Source: Ceratotherium simum simum (Eukaryota > Chordata > Mammalia > Perissodactyla > Rhinocerotidae). From it: a stretch of 64,000 bases of DNA. How positions within the stretch are numbered: position 1 is the first letter of the stretch; the number at the start of each line of letters is the position of its first letter. Below the pieces are notes generated by a model. The model had not been told where the DNA came from. It saw only the letters and a list, made by a program, of their open reading frames with translations, and made no database searches. The stretch is from NCBI RefSeq assembly GCF_000283155.1, contig NW_004454177.1:6783382-6847381 (forward strand), written 5' to 3'. The position numbers were made by a program, and so were the translations under genes. Positions 13,033-27,544 of the stretch are shown piece by piece.

Positions 13033-13430
13033 TCTTAAGAGGGTAAAACTTAATTCTGTCACGGAAGCCTGGTGAGAGTAGCTGCAGGAGAGCTGCACAG
13101 GGGCAAGGCCTTAAGCCAATCAGTTGTTCAGTAAACATTTTTTAATGGAATTAAATTGAGTTCTTGGAATGCAGCTTTTGGGATCTTATTTAAGATTCTC
13201 TCTGAAGGCAGTATTTGAGCATTGAGTACCTTGCAGCCTGCCAAGTTTCTTCGAGGTAGGTGACTGGCAATTCTCAATATTGAGTCCAGTATTTCAGAAG
13301 TCATTTTCATGGAATACTGCTTTAACTGGTAGCTTATTGGCATCTTCTAGACCAGTGCTGTCCAGTAAAATGAGGGCCATGTATATAATTTTAAATTTTC
13401 TAGTAGTCATATTAAAAAAAGTGAAAAGAG

Positions 13431-13671
13431 GGGCCAGCCCAGTGGTGTACTGAAGTTCCCGCTCTCCACCTCGGTGGCCTGGAGTTCGCAGGTTCGGATC
13501 CTGAGAGTGGACCTAGACACTGCTCATCAAGCCATGCTGTGATGGCGTCCCATATACAAAATAGAGGAAGATAGGCACAGATGTCAGCTCAGGGACAATC
13601 TTCCTCAAGCAAAAGGAGGAAGATTGGCAACAGATGTTAGCTCAGGGCCAATTTCCCTCACCAAAAAAAAA
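13431..13671 (+). repeat. ERE SINE inside the hAT element
   Basis: Sense ERE with head, two body units and an A tail. The TSD is aaaagtgaaaaga on the left and aaaagtaaaaaga on the right. Confidence 0.9.
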
Positions 13672-13699
13672 AAGTAAAAAGAAACAGATGAAGTTAGTT

Positions 13700-15138
13700 G
13701 GTTCCCCCCCAGCTTTATTGAGGTATAATTGATAAATAAAATTGTAAGGTATTTAAAACGTACAATGTCATGATATTTTGATGTACATATACATTGTGAA
13801 AGGATTCCCCCTATTATGTTAATTAACACATCTATCACCTCACATATTTGCCTTTTCTTTTTTTTTTGGTGAGAACATTTAAGTTCTCTCAGAAAATTTC
13901 AGCTATACAACAGTGTTATCAGCTATAGTCACCGTGTTTTACATTAGATCCTCAGACCTTATTCATTCTATAAGTAAAAGTTTGTACCCTTTTACTAACC
14001 TCCCTCCTGTTTTCCCCACCCCCAACCCCTGGCAACCACTTTCCTACTTTCTGTTTCTATGAGTTTGGATTTTTTTTTTTGAGATTTCACATATGAGTGA
14101 TACTATGTGCTAGTGTGGTATTTGTCTTTCTCTGTCTGGCTTATTTCACTTAGCGTGATGCCCTCAAGGTCTATCTATGTTGTTGCAAACTGGCAGGATT
14201 TCCTTCTTTCTCTTGACTGAATCATATTTCGTTGTATGTATATACCACAGGTTTTTTTTTTTTTTTTGTGAGGAAGATCAGCCCTGAGCTAATATCCATG
14301 CCGCTCCTTCTCTTTTTGCTGAGGAAGACCAGCTCTCAGCTAACATCTATTGCCAGTCCTCTCCTTTTTTCCCCCAAAGCCCCAGTAGATAGTTGTATGT
14401 CATAGTTGCACATCCTTCTAGTTGCTGTATGTGGAACGCCACCTCAGCATGGCTGGAGAAGCAGAGCATCGGTGTGCGCCTGGGATCCGAACCTGGGCCA
14501 CCAGTAGCAGAGCACACGCACTTAACCGCTAAGCCACGGGGCTGGCCCCATATACCACATTTTTTTTATCTCTTTATTTGATGACAGAAACTTAGGTGGT
14601 TCTCATATCTTGGCTATTGTGAATAATGCTGCAATGAACATGGGAGTGCAGATATCTCTTCGAGATCTTGTTTTCATTTCCTTTGGATATATACCCAGAA
14701 GTAGGATTGCTGGATTGTATGGTAGTTCTATTTTTAATTTCTTGAGGAACGTCCATACTGTTTTCCATAGTGGTTGTACCAGTTTACATTCCCACCAACA
14801 GTGTACAGGGTTCCTTTTCCTCCATATCCCTGGGAGCATTTATCTCTTGTCTTTTTGATAATACATATCCTAACAGCTATGAGGTGATATCTCATTGTAG
14901 TTTTGATTTGCATTCCCCTGATGATTAGTGATGTTGAACATCTTTTCATGTACCTGTTGGCCATTTTTATGTCTTCTTTGGAAAAATGTCTGTTTAGATC
15001 TTTTGCCCATTTTAAAACTGGGTTATTTATTTTTTTGCTATTGAGTGATATGAATTCCTTGTATATTTTGGATATTAACCCCTTATCAGATATATGATTT
15101 GCAAATATTTTCTCCCATTCCATAGGTTACCTTTCATT
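13700..15138 (-). repeat. L1 3' end (antisense) inside the hAT element
   Basis: Antisense L1: the 3' UTR comes first (agctttattgaggtataatt), then the ORF2 C-terminus, readable on the minus strand at 14734-15123 with motifs [18 protein letters not shown] and STSLIIREMQ-like remains. It is 5'-truncated. The flanking repeats tgaagttagtt (13689-13699) and tgaaattagtt (15139-15149) are the TSD. It is itself split by an ERE at 14251-14549. Confidence 0.88.
14251..14549 (-). repeat. ERE SINE inside the nested L1
   Basis: Antisense long-form ERE. The short TSD atataccaca flanks it (ending 14249 on the left, starting about 14550 on the right). Confidence 0.92.
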
Positions 15139-15344
15139 GAAATTAGTTTTAATAATATATCTTATTTAGCCTAATATATCTAAAATATTATTTCTACATG
15201 TAACCAATATAAAATTGATCAATGAGATAGTTTACATTCTCTTTTTAATATTAAGGCTTTGAAATCTGGTGTATATTTTACATTTATAGCACATCAGTTT
15301 GGACTAGCCATATTTCAATTATTAGACAGCACAGATCTAGACCA

Positions 15345-17175
15345 TAAAATGATTCTAGATCTGAGATGAGAATGATCTAGAATAGATAAGCTTTGTCATA
15401 GAAATAGAGAATAAAAATTTAGCTACAGAAGTTAATATAAAAACATCCCCATTGAAAATAATTCACAATGGCAAAAAGTTTGATATCTGCCTAAATTTTC
15501 AGACATTTCAATGAGGAGAACTTCTTTCCTTAAAAGAATATTGAAAAAGTAAGCTTTTCTCCACACTGTCGTAATGTTTTTTCTTCCATTCTTAAAAGCA
15601 TTCAGCCTGTTTACTGTATTCTGTGAAATTATTATGTGTGCATCTGTATACTAGTCTAAGGGTGCACTGTTTCTCTTTTTGGAGGAATTTTAGCGCTTGT
15701 GGTCTTTGCATTTTCTTCCTAAGTTCTTCCTCTCTTTTAACTGTCCATTTGTCATAGCATATCCCTGAATGAAGAGACCAATTATTTCTGACAGGTGAGG
15801 AGGAAGGCTGGTTTGTTTTGATCTCAATACTGAACTTTTCCTTGGTTTATTGGTTTTTATTCTGTCATCTTATCTTGGCTGTGAATGTGGTGTCAGGACA
15901 TTCAAGTGAATTACTGCCTGTTGTGAAAAAACCACTATTTTTAAAAAATTTTCATTCCCTGTGAGCATTACTGTGCTTGCAAAAATGAGGTAAGAGTTAA
16001 AGGAACTGTGGTTTAGAAGTGAGACCTATAAGGGGAAAATGACTATTTTTCCCCTTCTAGAATCAGTAATAAAGAACTATGACTTTAAATTTGGCATGAT
16101 CTGAATTTAATACTTTTTTTGTACCACATGCCAGTTAAAAAAGAAGAGTTTGTTGAATGGAAATATCTTGGGTGGGGAAATTTGTAAGGACTCCCGCAAT
16201 CCGTGTCTATTTAGCAATGTATTTGATACAATACCTTGTTTGATTAATGTTAGTGTCAATTCACAAAATCATGCTCTTTGCAAGATAAAAGAATTCTATG
16301 TAGAACAGGCAAACTTTAGAAATATATGATTTCTTGGTAATGTGTTGGAAGTTTCCTTCTTGTTATGCTTTTCATATATAAGTGCGAGTATGTGATTCAT
16401 AGATTTCAGCATCAATCTAAAAACATTCTTTGAGAGTTTATCTTCTATTTACCTACCAATTTACCTTTTGCTGTGGACACATTTAATTTTTCAAGCAACT
16501 GATGTGTACTTTAAACTAAAACCGTTATTATATAGCCTCCAGTAATCTGTAGCAGTGAAAATTCATGATCATTGATCTCTTCAGTTATTCTCAAAATAAT
16601 CATACCTGATTGCCAACTACCTGCTCTCTGACTTGATAGTTTTTCTGTTTCATCGGTATTTTTCCACTTTTTAGAAAATCTCCACTTTGCAGTTTGCAGC
16701 TAATGTAGGAGCTGAGCTTTAGGAAGTTGCCTTCTCCATTAAGTGGTCTATCAGGTATATGAGCCAGGTAGCACTGAGTATCCTCCTCTCTGGTGTTAGC
16801 TGCTTATTATGGATGGAATGGGGGTCTGGCCTGCCGTGAAGATGCAGACCATTCTCTCTCTGGCACAGCCCTTGGATCAGGTCTTGGATGGATTCCATCC
16901 TGTGGCTCATTGTGGCTTTCCTGAATGGAATGCATTTTTTTCCTAGCCCCATTCGTTCTGTGTTCTTCCCACATCAGCTGGAAGCAGCCGGTTGGTTCTG
17001 AACGCTGTCTACAAATGGTTAGCTATTTTGCTTCTTGGCCCCCCAACTCGCCCGTTGAGTAAGGAATTGATGTGTTTCAGATCCAAGATTATGTTGCTTA
17101 CTGAAGCAAATGTAATCCTTGTCACAGAATGCCTGAAGTTGAAGGCTTGATTCCAGAAAAAAACAAATAAATAAC
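15345..17175. other. Unassigned repeat-poor intronic sequence
   Basis: No gene or repeat recognised. A small palindromic patch with gatctag repeats lies at 15333-15376, partly overlapping the hAT target site. Confidence 0.5.
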
Positions 17176-17179
17176 GACA

Positions 17180-17405
17180 GTGGTACCTGTAGTTAATATA
17201 TATTGTGTTTACCATATGCCAGGCATTATACTAAGCAGGTTGCATGCATAATTAGTTAATCCCCAACAACCTTTAAAGTGGGTTCTATTGTTGCCCACAT
17301 TTTATAGATAAGGAGCCATAGAAAAATTAAATAACTTGCTGAAGGTTGTACATTAAGGGACATTTCCAAGGTTTTGAACCTAGGCAGCTTGACACCAAAG
17401 TCCTT
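17180..17405 (-). repeat. MIR (antisense)
   Basis: Contains 'ccatatgccaggcattata', 'cccacattttatagataagg' and 'ttttgaacctaggcag', the antisense MIR order. Confidence 0.75.
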
Positions 17406-17409
17406 CCTT

Positions 17410-18560
17410 TTGACACTATATTCAGCTGCCAGACAAAGCTTTGCCTTTCCGTGTCTTCTTGAATCTTGAATCTCATTGAAGAGTAGACAGGAATTTGATG
17501 TTTTAATCTATTAAAGCCTCTTTGTGTCCACCTTCTAAGAACAGTTTAGACTTAATGCTGTTTCCTCTGAAAAGATGAGAATACATTTCATTATGTGGGA
17601 CCATGTTCCCTTTAGGTGAAGTCGGATATACTTGTTATGAAATGTAAAACTGTATCCATACTACACCATTATTTTATTAAATTAAAAATATTTGTTAAGT
17701 GCATAATATATGTTATAAGATCTTAAGAGCCAACTTTGTTCTCATGGATGAGTAGGTATGGTTTTCTCTTGACCTTCGTGAAAGTCCTATTCCTTCAGAG
17801 TACAAATGAAATTCAGAATGAGTCCCCTGTGAATCAGGAGGTCCCACTATATGACTCTCTCAATTACAGTGTAACCTAGTACTCTCTCAGGGTTGAAAAA
17901 GTGCAAAAATATGGTCAAATGCATTGACAGCCCTCGTTCCGCACCCTCACTCACCACCCCCTGTTACTTTTTCTATGCCATCCAGTAGTAGGCATGGGCA
18001 GAATAGGGGATTTCAGGGCCAATCCTTGGACAGTTGATGATCAACAAATCTTAGCAGTGCTTGCCAACATTTTGTGCGTTGTGGCACACACAGAAAATGA
18101 TAATGTTTTCTCTGGAGTAAACAAATGAGGTTCCTTGAGGCTGGAGGTGATCCAGTATTGCCTACCCATTGCCTCGGGTACATCTGTAACCCATTTCCGG
18201 CATACCAGTTGGGAAGCTCTGCTATGGGCATATGTCTGCAAGTTTGTAAGCTTGTTATGTGTATGAAAGCACTCTGTAACATATAATGTGCTAATCATGT
18301 GTAACATTTTATTGATAATTATTACTATTAAGACCCAGATATTTATTCTATAAAAGGACATTGTGTACTGTGATTTTTTTTGTTTTGGGAACTGTTCTTA
18401 GAGAACCAGGTGCAGGTGCCAGGCAGATTGCTGGAGTTAAGGTCCTATATGTGATCTGGCACAGTAATTAGAAGTAGAAATGCTGGTGGTCAGGGGTCAT
18501 GTGGTTCAAGACTTCTTATAGGAAATCAAACTTCTGGTGAGATTTGTTAACAATTCTGCT
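17410..18560. other. Unassigned intronic sequence
   Basis: No gene or clear repeat. Overlapping minus-strand ORFs at 18013-18361 (89 and 106 aa) match no family I know. Confidence 0.45.
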
Positions 18561-18564
18561 ATTT

Positions 18565-18845
18565 CTCCTCATAAAATTCCCTACCCTCTTTTCTGCCTAT
18601 CCCACTTCTTTCTCTTCTCTAGTTCTGCCTTCTCTGTGAAGTCTTTCCCTATGTCTGCTACTTCTCCCTCAGGTGAAGGTGGTGCTCCATCCTTTGTTCT
18701 ACTGTTAGACCTTGTACATAGCTTTATTGATTGTATTTCCAATGCTGTCTTGTCTGTTTCACATATGTCTTTCTCCTGCTAGATTGTGAGCTCCTTGAAG
18801 TTAAGGCTGTGTCTGATTAATCTTTGTAGCTCGAGCTACACATAA
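18565..18845 (+). repeat. L2 3' end (sense)
   Basis: L2-like order: the ctgtgaagtctttccct segment near 18635, then 'tagattgtgagctccttgaa' near 18780 and the 'ggctgtgtctgatt' segment. Confidence 0.65.
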
Positions 18846-18849
18846 CTCA

Positions 18850-19460
18850 TTTTATCACATTTCATCATTAGGCAGGGCTTAAATGCTCTTTGAATCGAGC
18901 TGAAATTTGTCTCCCTGTGCCTTTCTCCCATTAGTTCTCATTCTAACATCTGAAACAACTCTCAGCAAGGTTACTTTTGTGCTAGTCATTCACACATTTG
19001 AATCATCTACCTCGTATACTTCCATACAGTGTTTTTTCTCTGGGCTAAACATTTTTAGTGCTGATATTTTGCTTCCCTTGTTTTTCTTTTTTCCCTCAAT
19101 AAGTATAAGTTTCCTTTGTCTCTCCCAGTGTATAAAATCATAGAATTTTAAGAACTGAAAGGGCTAGGATTTGCCTAATCCTGGTCCTTCATCCAACTAA
19201 TATTTGTTGATTACATGCTGATTGAGTAACTGAAACTGAGATATAGAGATATTTTGGGGCAACACAATATTTTGGGTATTTTGCTAAGAATAATGAAGTT
19301 TAGATTAAAAAAAAAGTCCTTCATCTTTCATTCTGTTTTAAAATGTATGTGCTACTGGGTATCTTAGGAATAATGAGCAAAATAGAAAGATGTTATATTC
19401 TGAAGCAGTGTATATGCAGTTAAGAAAGATCTTCAGATTTTTAGAGCATTACCATTAAGA
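18850..19460. other. Unassigned intronic sequence
   Basis: No gene or repeat recognised. Confidence 0.45.
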
Positions 19461-19464
19461 ATTT

Positions 19465-19680
19465 GGCTAAAGCCAAGCTCCCTGGGCTTCAGTCCTGGAT
19501 CTACCACATACTAGCTGTAAATTACTTAATCTTGAGTAAATTACTTAATCTCTGTGTGTCTCAGTTTCCATATTTGTAAAACAAGGTTAATAATACGAGG
19601 TGTCGTGAGTTAGTACTTGCAGATTGCTAAGAATTATGCCTGGCACATAGCAAACATGCAGTATATGGTAACTGCTGCTG
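19465..19680 (+). repeat. MIR (sense)
   Basis: Contains the MIR core (ctagctgtaaattacttaat, gtctcagtttccatatttg) and the tail (tgcctggcacatagcaaaca). Confidence 0.8.
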
Positions 19681-20021
19681 CTGCCACCACCACCAACACC
19701 GTTATTGAGTTATGCAAACGCTCGGTGAGATGTGAAATGCACTTGTGGGATTTCTGGTTGAACCTCACTAAATTGTGTACTTATGATATAAGCTTCTTGT
19801 CTTAATAGGAAGCCCTACATATCATTCTCTGCACCAAAGCATGATGCCCAGGCTGTAACTTACATCTATGGAGTAATGAAGTGTTTTGTCATGGGATTTT
19901 ACTGTAGGAGCAATTTAAGAAATGGTGAAAGACCCATTTGCTTTTGGAGTCTGTTCTTTTGTAACCAACTTTGCTAGAAATCCATTTCCTGTCTTTTTAA
20001 AAAGAGTAAATTCGTTTTCTT

Positions 20022-20249
20022 TTCTTTTTTTTTTTTTAGATTTTTTTTTTTTATTTTTATTTATTTTTCCCCCCCAAAGCCCCAGTAGATAGTTGTGTGT
20101 CATAGCTGCACATCCTTCTAGTTGCTGTATGTGGGACGCGGCCTCAGCATGGCCGGAGAAGCAGCGCGTCGGTGCGAGCCCGGGATCCGAACCCGGGTCG
20201 CCAGCAGTGGAGCACGCTCACTCAACCACCAAGCCACGGGGCCGGCCCT
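20022..20249 (-). repeat. ERE SINE
   Basis: Antisense ERE whose head ends 147 bp upstream of the VAIK exon acceptor. The TSD is aaattcgttttctt (20008-20021) against gaattcgttttctt (20250-20263). The tail is a T/A-rich run. Confidence 0.93.
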
Positions 20250-20374
20250 GAATTCGTTTTCTTCATTGACATTCTGTAAACAAAATACTGGCAGCTTGTA
20301 TTTTGTGGAATATAATGTTTTTATGTGGATTTAATTTTCCTTAGTAAACTTCTTAGTAAAATGCATCAGATTAA

Positions 20375-22260
<1,886 letters not shown>

Positions 22261-22269
22261 TTTTCAAAA

Positions 22270-22985
22270 CACCTGCATGTATTTAGAGCACTTTTTATTA
22301 TATAAATCAACATATAGAGAGAGCTTGGAAGCAATACATGTAATAGACACTGGGCTAATATCACCAGTATATAGAGAGTTTTTAAAAGCTAAAGAGAAAA
22401 AAAGAACAACATAGTTATTAGATTGGAAAATTAATGTGCACTTATATGATGGAGTACCATGAAACCATTAAAAAAAAGGTAGCTCTATTATTATAATACA
22501 TAGTACTGTTACATGATGTTAATGTGTAAAGATGTCAAAGATAAAGTAACTGGGAAATAAATGAACAAAATAGTTAACCGTGAAGTATAGTGAAAGTCTA
22601 GAATTACATTTTAATTAATTCAGAAGTAAAAACGGAAGCAATTTACAATTTAAAAAATTTTTGAAATGGTAATATTTTGGACATGTTGGGGTAAATAAAA
22701 TATATTATTAGAATTAATTTCACATTTTTCTTTTTACTTTTTTAGTGTGGCTACTGGAAAAGTTAAAATTATGTATGAAGCTCACATATTTCTATTGGAC
22801 AGCACTGCTCTAGAATGATACAGAATAAGCTATTAACAATGTTTCCTCTATGGAATAAAATGGAGGGGGTGGGGAAGAGGAAAACTTTTGGTCTTTTGTT
22901 GATATACTAGGTATTTAAAATGTTTATAATGAGCATATATACTCATATCTTACTTTAAGAAAATATTTAATGAAAAAGGTGAAAG
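22270..22985 (+). repeat. Old L1M remnant interrupted by a hAT fragment
   Basis: 22270-22600 and 22816-22985 resemble an old L1 3' part (motifs such as 'ggagtaccatgaaaccatta'). The interval between them is hAT-derived. Strongly diverged; assignment is tentative. Confidence 0.5.
22604..22807. mobile_element. hAT remnant, same family as 13353-15334
   Basis: The right end ctattggacagcactg matches the inverted end of the first copy, and the sequence before it matches the first copy's interior in reverse. The octamer after it is ctctagaa (22808-22815), which again fits nTCTAGAn. The octamer gtctagaa at 22596-22603 differs at one position and may be the other TSD. The left terminal repeat itself is missing. 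Confidence 0.6.
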
Positions 22986-22989
22986 GAAT

Positions 22990-23705
<716 letters not shown>

Positions 23706-24401
23706 TAAACAGCTATTGAGCACACTATGGAAAACCTAAAATAGCTGTTCAATGCCTTTGTCAGTTGAGCAGCTGTCACTTCATGCTGTCCTTCAGTGCT
23801 GTCATTTTCTATCAACAAAGTAGTTTTAATTATTTTTGATTTACCTATTTAAGTCCCTTCACCATCTTTGTTTCCTTAGCAAAGGTGTTTTGTTTATTTC
23901 AGTCAGGTGTTGACAGTTGAGACTAAAGATCTCCAAAAACAAACATCCCATCTGAACATGTGACTGAGGGTCTTTCCTATTGCCAGGTTCTAACTGGGGT
24001 TCCCAAGTGTGACAGAACTCCGACAAGTGTGTGGGCCTCTGTTGTGTCAGAAAGAGCCACTTGGAGCAAACAATCACACCCTAATGCATTCTTTAAACTT
24101 TGTTTAAATATAACACGTAACTGTAATCCTTCCCATGTGTTCCCAATTCCCTTGATGAGTCTTGTAATTTTGGACGTTTTGTCTTCAGTAGCTGTTTTTT
24201 CCTCTAACACTCAGCCCAACATCAGAATTAAGCAGGAGAATTTATTACCAGGAAATCTTACTTTTTGAGGCGGTAAAAACTGGCCAAAAAATTTTTTTTG
24301 TGACAGTGATAATGGAGCCAAGTAGAGGTAAAGGCTAAAGTTTTAAATCTAGATTGACGTGTCTTTTTATCTAAATTTTTTTTTCTTTTGGCAAGTAACA
24401 A

Positions 24402-26844
24402 CAGGCATACTTGAGAGAGATTGTGGTTCGGTTCCACACCACCAAAATAAAGTGAATGTTGCAATAAAGCAAGTCACACAAATTCTTTGGTTTCCCAGTG
24501 CATATAAAAGTTATGTTTACACTATACCATGGTCTATTAAGTGTGCATTAGCAGTATATCTAAAAAAACAACGTAATACCTTAATTAAAAAATACTTTAT
24601 TGCTAAAAAGTGCTAACCATCATCTGAACCTTTAGTGAGTCGTAATCTTTTGGCTGGTGGAGGATCTTGACGATGTTGGTGGCTGCTGACTGATCAGAGT
24701 GGTGGTTGTTGAAGGTTGGGGTGCTGTGGCAATTTCTCAAAATAAGACAACAGTCAAGTTTGCTGCACTGATTGGCTCTTCCTTTCACAAATGATTTCCC
24801 TGTAGCATGCGATGCTGTTTGATAGCATTTTACCCACAGTAGAAATTCTTTCAAAATTGGAGTCAATCCTCTCAAACCCTGCTGCTGCTTTATTGCCTAA
24901 GTTTATGTAATATTCTAAATTCTATGTTGTCATTTCAACAATCTTCCCAGCATCTTCACCAGGAGTAGATTCCATCTCAAGAAACCACTTTCTTTGCTCA
25001 TCCATAAGAAGCAACTCTTCATCTCTTAAAGTTTTATCATGAGATTGCAGCAATTCAGTCACACGTTCAGGCTCTACTTCTAGTTCTAGTTCTCTTGCTG
25101 TTTCCACCACATCTGCAGTTACTTCCTCTACTGGAATCTTGAACCCCTCAAAGTCATCCATGAGGGTTGGACTTAGCTTCTTCCAAATTCCTGTTAATGT
25201 TGATATTTTGACCTTTTCCTACGAATCAGGAATATTCTTAATGGCATCTAGAATGGTGAATACTTTCCAGAAGGTTTTCTATTTACTTTGCTCAGACCCA
25301 TCAGAGGAATCACTATCTATGGTAACTATAGCCTTACTAAATGTATTTCTTAAATATTAAGACTTGAAAGTCCAAATTACTCCTTTATCTCTGGGCTGCA
25401 GAATGGATGTTGTGTTAGCTGGCGTGAAAACAACATTAATCTCGTTGTACATCTCCATCAGAGCTCTTGGCTGACCAGGTGCCTTGTCAGTGAGCAGTCA
25501 TATTTTGAAAGGAATCTGTTTTTCTGAGCACTAGTTCTCAACAGTGGACTTAAAATATTGAGTAAACCATGTTGTGAACAGATGTGCTGTTGTCTAGGCT
25601 TTGTCGTTCCATTTCTAGAGCACAGGCAGAGGAGATTTAGCATAATTCCTAAGGGCCCAGGGATTTTCAGAATGGTAAATAAGCACTGGCTTCAACTTAA
25701 AGTCGCCAGCTGCATCAGCCCCTAACAAGAGAGTCAGCCTGTCCTTTGCAGCTTTGAAGCCAGGCACTGACTTCTCCTCTCTAGCTATGGAAGTCCTAGA
25801 TGGCATTTTCATCCAAAATAAGGCTGTTTAATCTACATTGAAAATCTGTTGTTTAGTGTATTCACTGTCGTTAATTGTCTTAGCTAGATCTTCTGGAGAA
25901 CTTGCTGCAGCTTCTACATCAGCACTTCCTGCTTTACCTTGCACTTTTATGTTATGGAGATGGCTTCTTTCCTTAAATCTCATGAACCTAATTTCAGACT
26001 TTTCTTCTGCAGCTTCCTCACCTCTCTCAGCCTTCATAGAATTGAAGAGAGTTAGGGCCTCACTTTGAATTAGGCTTTGGCTTAAGGGAATGCTGTGACT
26101 GGTTTGATTTTCTATCCAGACCACTAAAACTTTCTCCATATCAGCAATAAGGCTGTTTTGCTTTATCATTCGTGTGTTCACTGGAGTAGCACTTGTAATT
26201 TTCTTCAAGAACTTTTCCTTTGCATTCATAACTTGGCTAACTGGCACAAGACCCTAGCTTTTGGCCTATCTCAGCTTTCAACATGCTTTCCTCACTAAGC
26301 TTACACATTTTTAGCTTTTGATTTAAAGTGAGAGACATGCGACTTTTCCCTTCACTTGAACACTTAGAGGTCATTGTAAGGTTATTAATTGGCCAACTTT
26401 CAATATTGTTGTGTCTCAGGGAATAGGGAGACCCAAGGAGAAGGAGAGAGGGAGGGGAATAGCCAGGTGGTAAAGCAGTCAGAACATACACAATATTTAT
26501 TAAGTTTGCTGTCTTATATGGGTGCAATTTGTGGTACCCCCCAAACAATTACAATAGTAATCAAAGATTATTATTACAAATAGAACATCAAAGTTCACTG
26601 ATCACAGATCACCATAACAAATGTAATAATTATGAAAAAGTTTGAAATGTCGCCAGAATTACTAAAGTGTGAGATAGAGACATGAAGTGAGCAAATGCTA
26701 TTGGAAAATTGGTGCTGATAGACTTGCTCAATGCAGGGTTGCCACAAACCTTCAATTTGTAAAAAAAAAAAAAAAAACAAAAAAAAAACACGCAGCGTCC
26801 GTGAAGCGTAATAAAGTGATGCGCAATAAAATGAGGTATGCCTG
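24402..26844 (-). mobile_element. Tigger1 DNA transposon, near full length, inactive
   Basis: The ends are inverted repeats: caggcatactt at 24402, and a right end whose reverse complement is caggcatacctc, ending at 26844 and followed by TA. Its 2,443 bp are close to the 2.4 kb I recall for Tigger1 (pogo/Tc1-mariner). A transposase reading frame runs on the minus strand but is broken into at least five pieces (about 26240-26380, 25828-26247, 25615-25812, 25458-25643 and 24922-25161) by stops and frameshifts. The left TA is lost. An A run lies inside the right end (about 26761-26788). Confidence 0.92.
24922..26380 (-). pseudogene. Broken Tigger1 transposase (CENP-B/jerky type)
   Basis: Minus-strand fragments, in order from high to low coordinate, give an N-terminal part near 26240-26380, a long middle part at 25828-26247 that ends at a stop just after QQIFNVD, a part at 25615-25812 with [15 protein letters not shown], and a C-terminal acidic part at 24922-25161 with [22 protein letters not shown] is the first catalytic-Asp region of the DDE domain of this family. 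Several stops and frame changes separate the pieces, so no protein can be made. It is a transposon relic, not a host TIGD gene, because it sits between Tigger1 terminal repeats. Confidence 0.9.
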
Positions 26845-26849
26845 TACAG

Positions 26850-27540
26850 AGAAAGATTTCTTCTTATATACTTTAGCTTTATCTAGTTTTTTATTTTTAG
26901 GATTTTGTTTTGGTTTAAATCTGGATGGTAAGAATTTTGTTATATTTTGTATATTCAAAATATACACTTGGCACTTACTAATTTAAAATATATTTAAAAG
27001 CATGAAATCACTTTTAAAGTGGAATCTTCTTATTAATGACTGGTCAGTTGTGACTGTATGGATTTTTTGGTATGTTAAACTTTCCCCCCAAATCTTGTAA
27101 TTTTGTGTCTAAGAATCTTCAGGATAAGTGTGAGTCTTTTTTTAATGGAAATATCATCATTTCTTAATATTTTTAATTGGTTTTGCATATGTGCTTATGC
27201 ACAATGGTAATCTTGAGAGAAAAGAGACCTTGTCATCTTAATGTTTGTAATAATCAGAGAACCAAACAGTGCACATCAGATCTACCTTGCTCCTTAGGAA
27301 AACAGATTTTAAAAGTACAGAAAAGATAACAGCTCCTTAGTCATAGATTCTTTGTGAGAATGTAGCTCAAGGCATGAGGAAATAGAATAGTACTTTTTAT
27401 AGAATTATTATAAAAGATCCAGATGAGGAAGAAAATGATGTATTTACAACTAAAGAAATCATTGTGACTGCATAGGGACATAACTGTCTCATGAGTTCTG
27501 AATTTTAGAAGTATCTGTATAAAAGGTGAAAGGACAGAAT
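26850..27540. other. Unassigned intronic sequence
   Basis: AT-rich; no gene or repeat recognised. Confidence 0.45.
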
Positions 27541-27544
27541 TAAT

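Larger units (their letters stand above)
13353..15334. mobile_element. hAT DNA transposon, interrupted by ERE and L1
   Basis: The left end is cagtgctgtcca and the right end gacagcacag, which are inverted. The flanking octamers are ttctagac (13345-13352) and atctagac (15335-15342). This is an 8-bp TSD with one mismatch that fits the nTCTAGAn preference of hAT elements. The element's own sequence is about 300 bp; the rest is later insertions at 13431-13671 and 13700-15138. Confidence 0.8.

Noticed and set aside
14734..15123. 129-aa minus-strand ORF as a gene
   Set aside because: It is the C-terminal part of L1 ORF2 within the nested L1; stops and truncation exclude an intact protein.
25828..26247. 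Host TIGD-type gene
   Set aside because: The 139-aa piece belongs to a transposase bracketed by Tigger1 inverted repeats and interrupted by stops.
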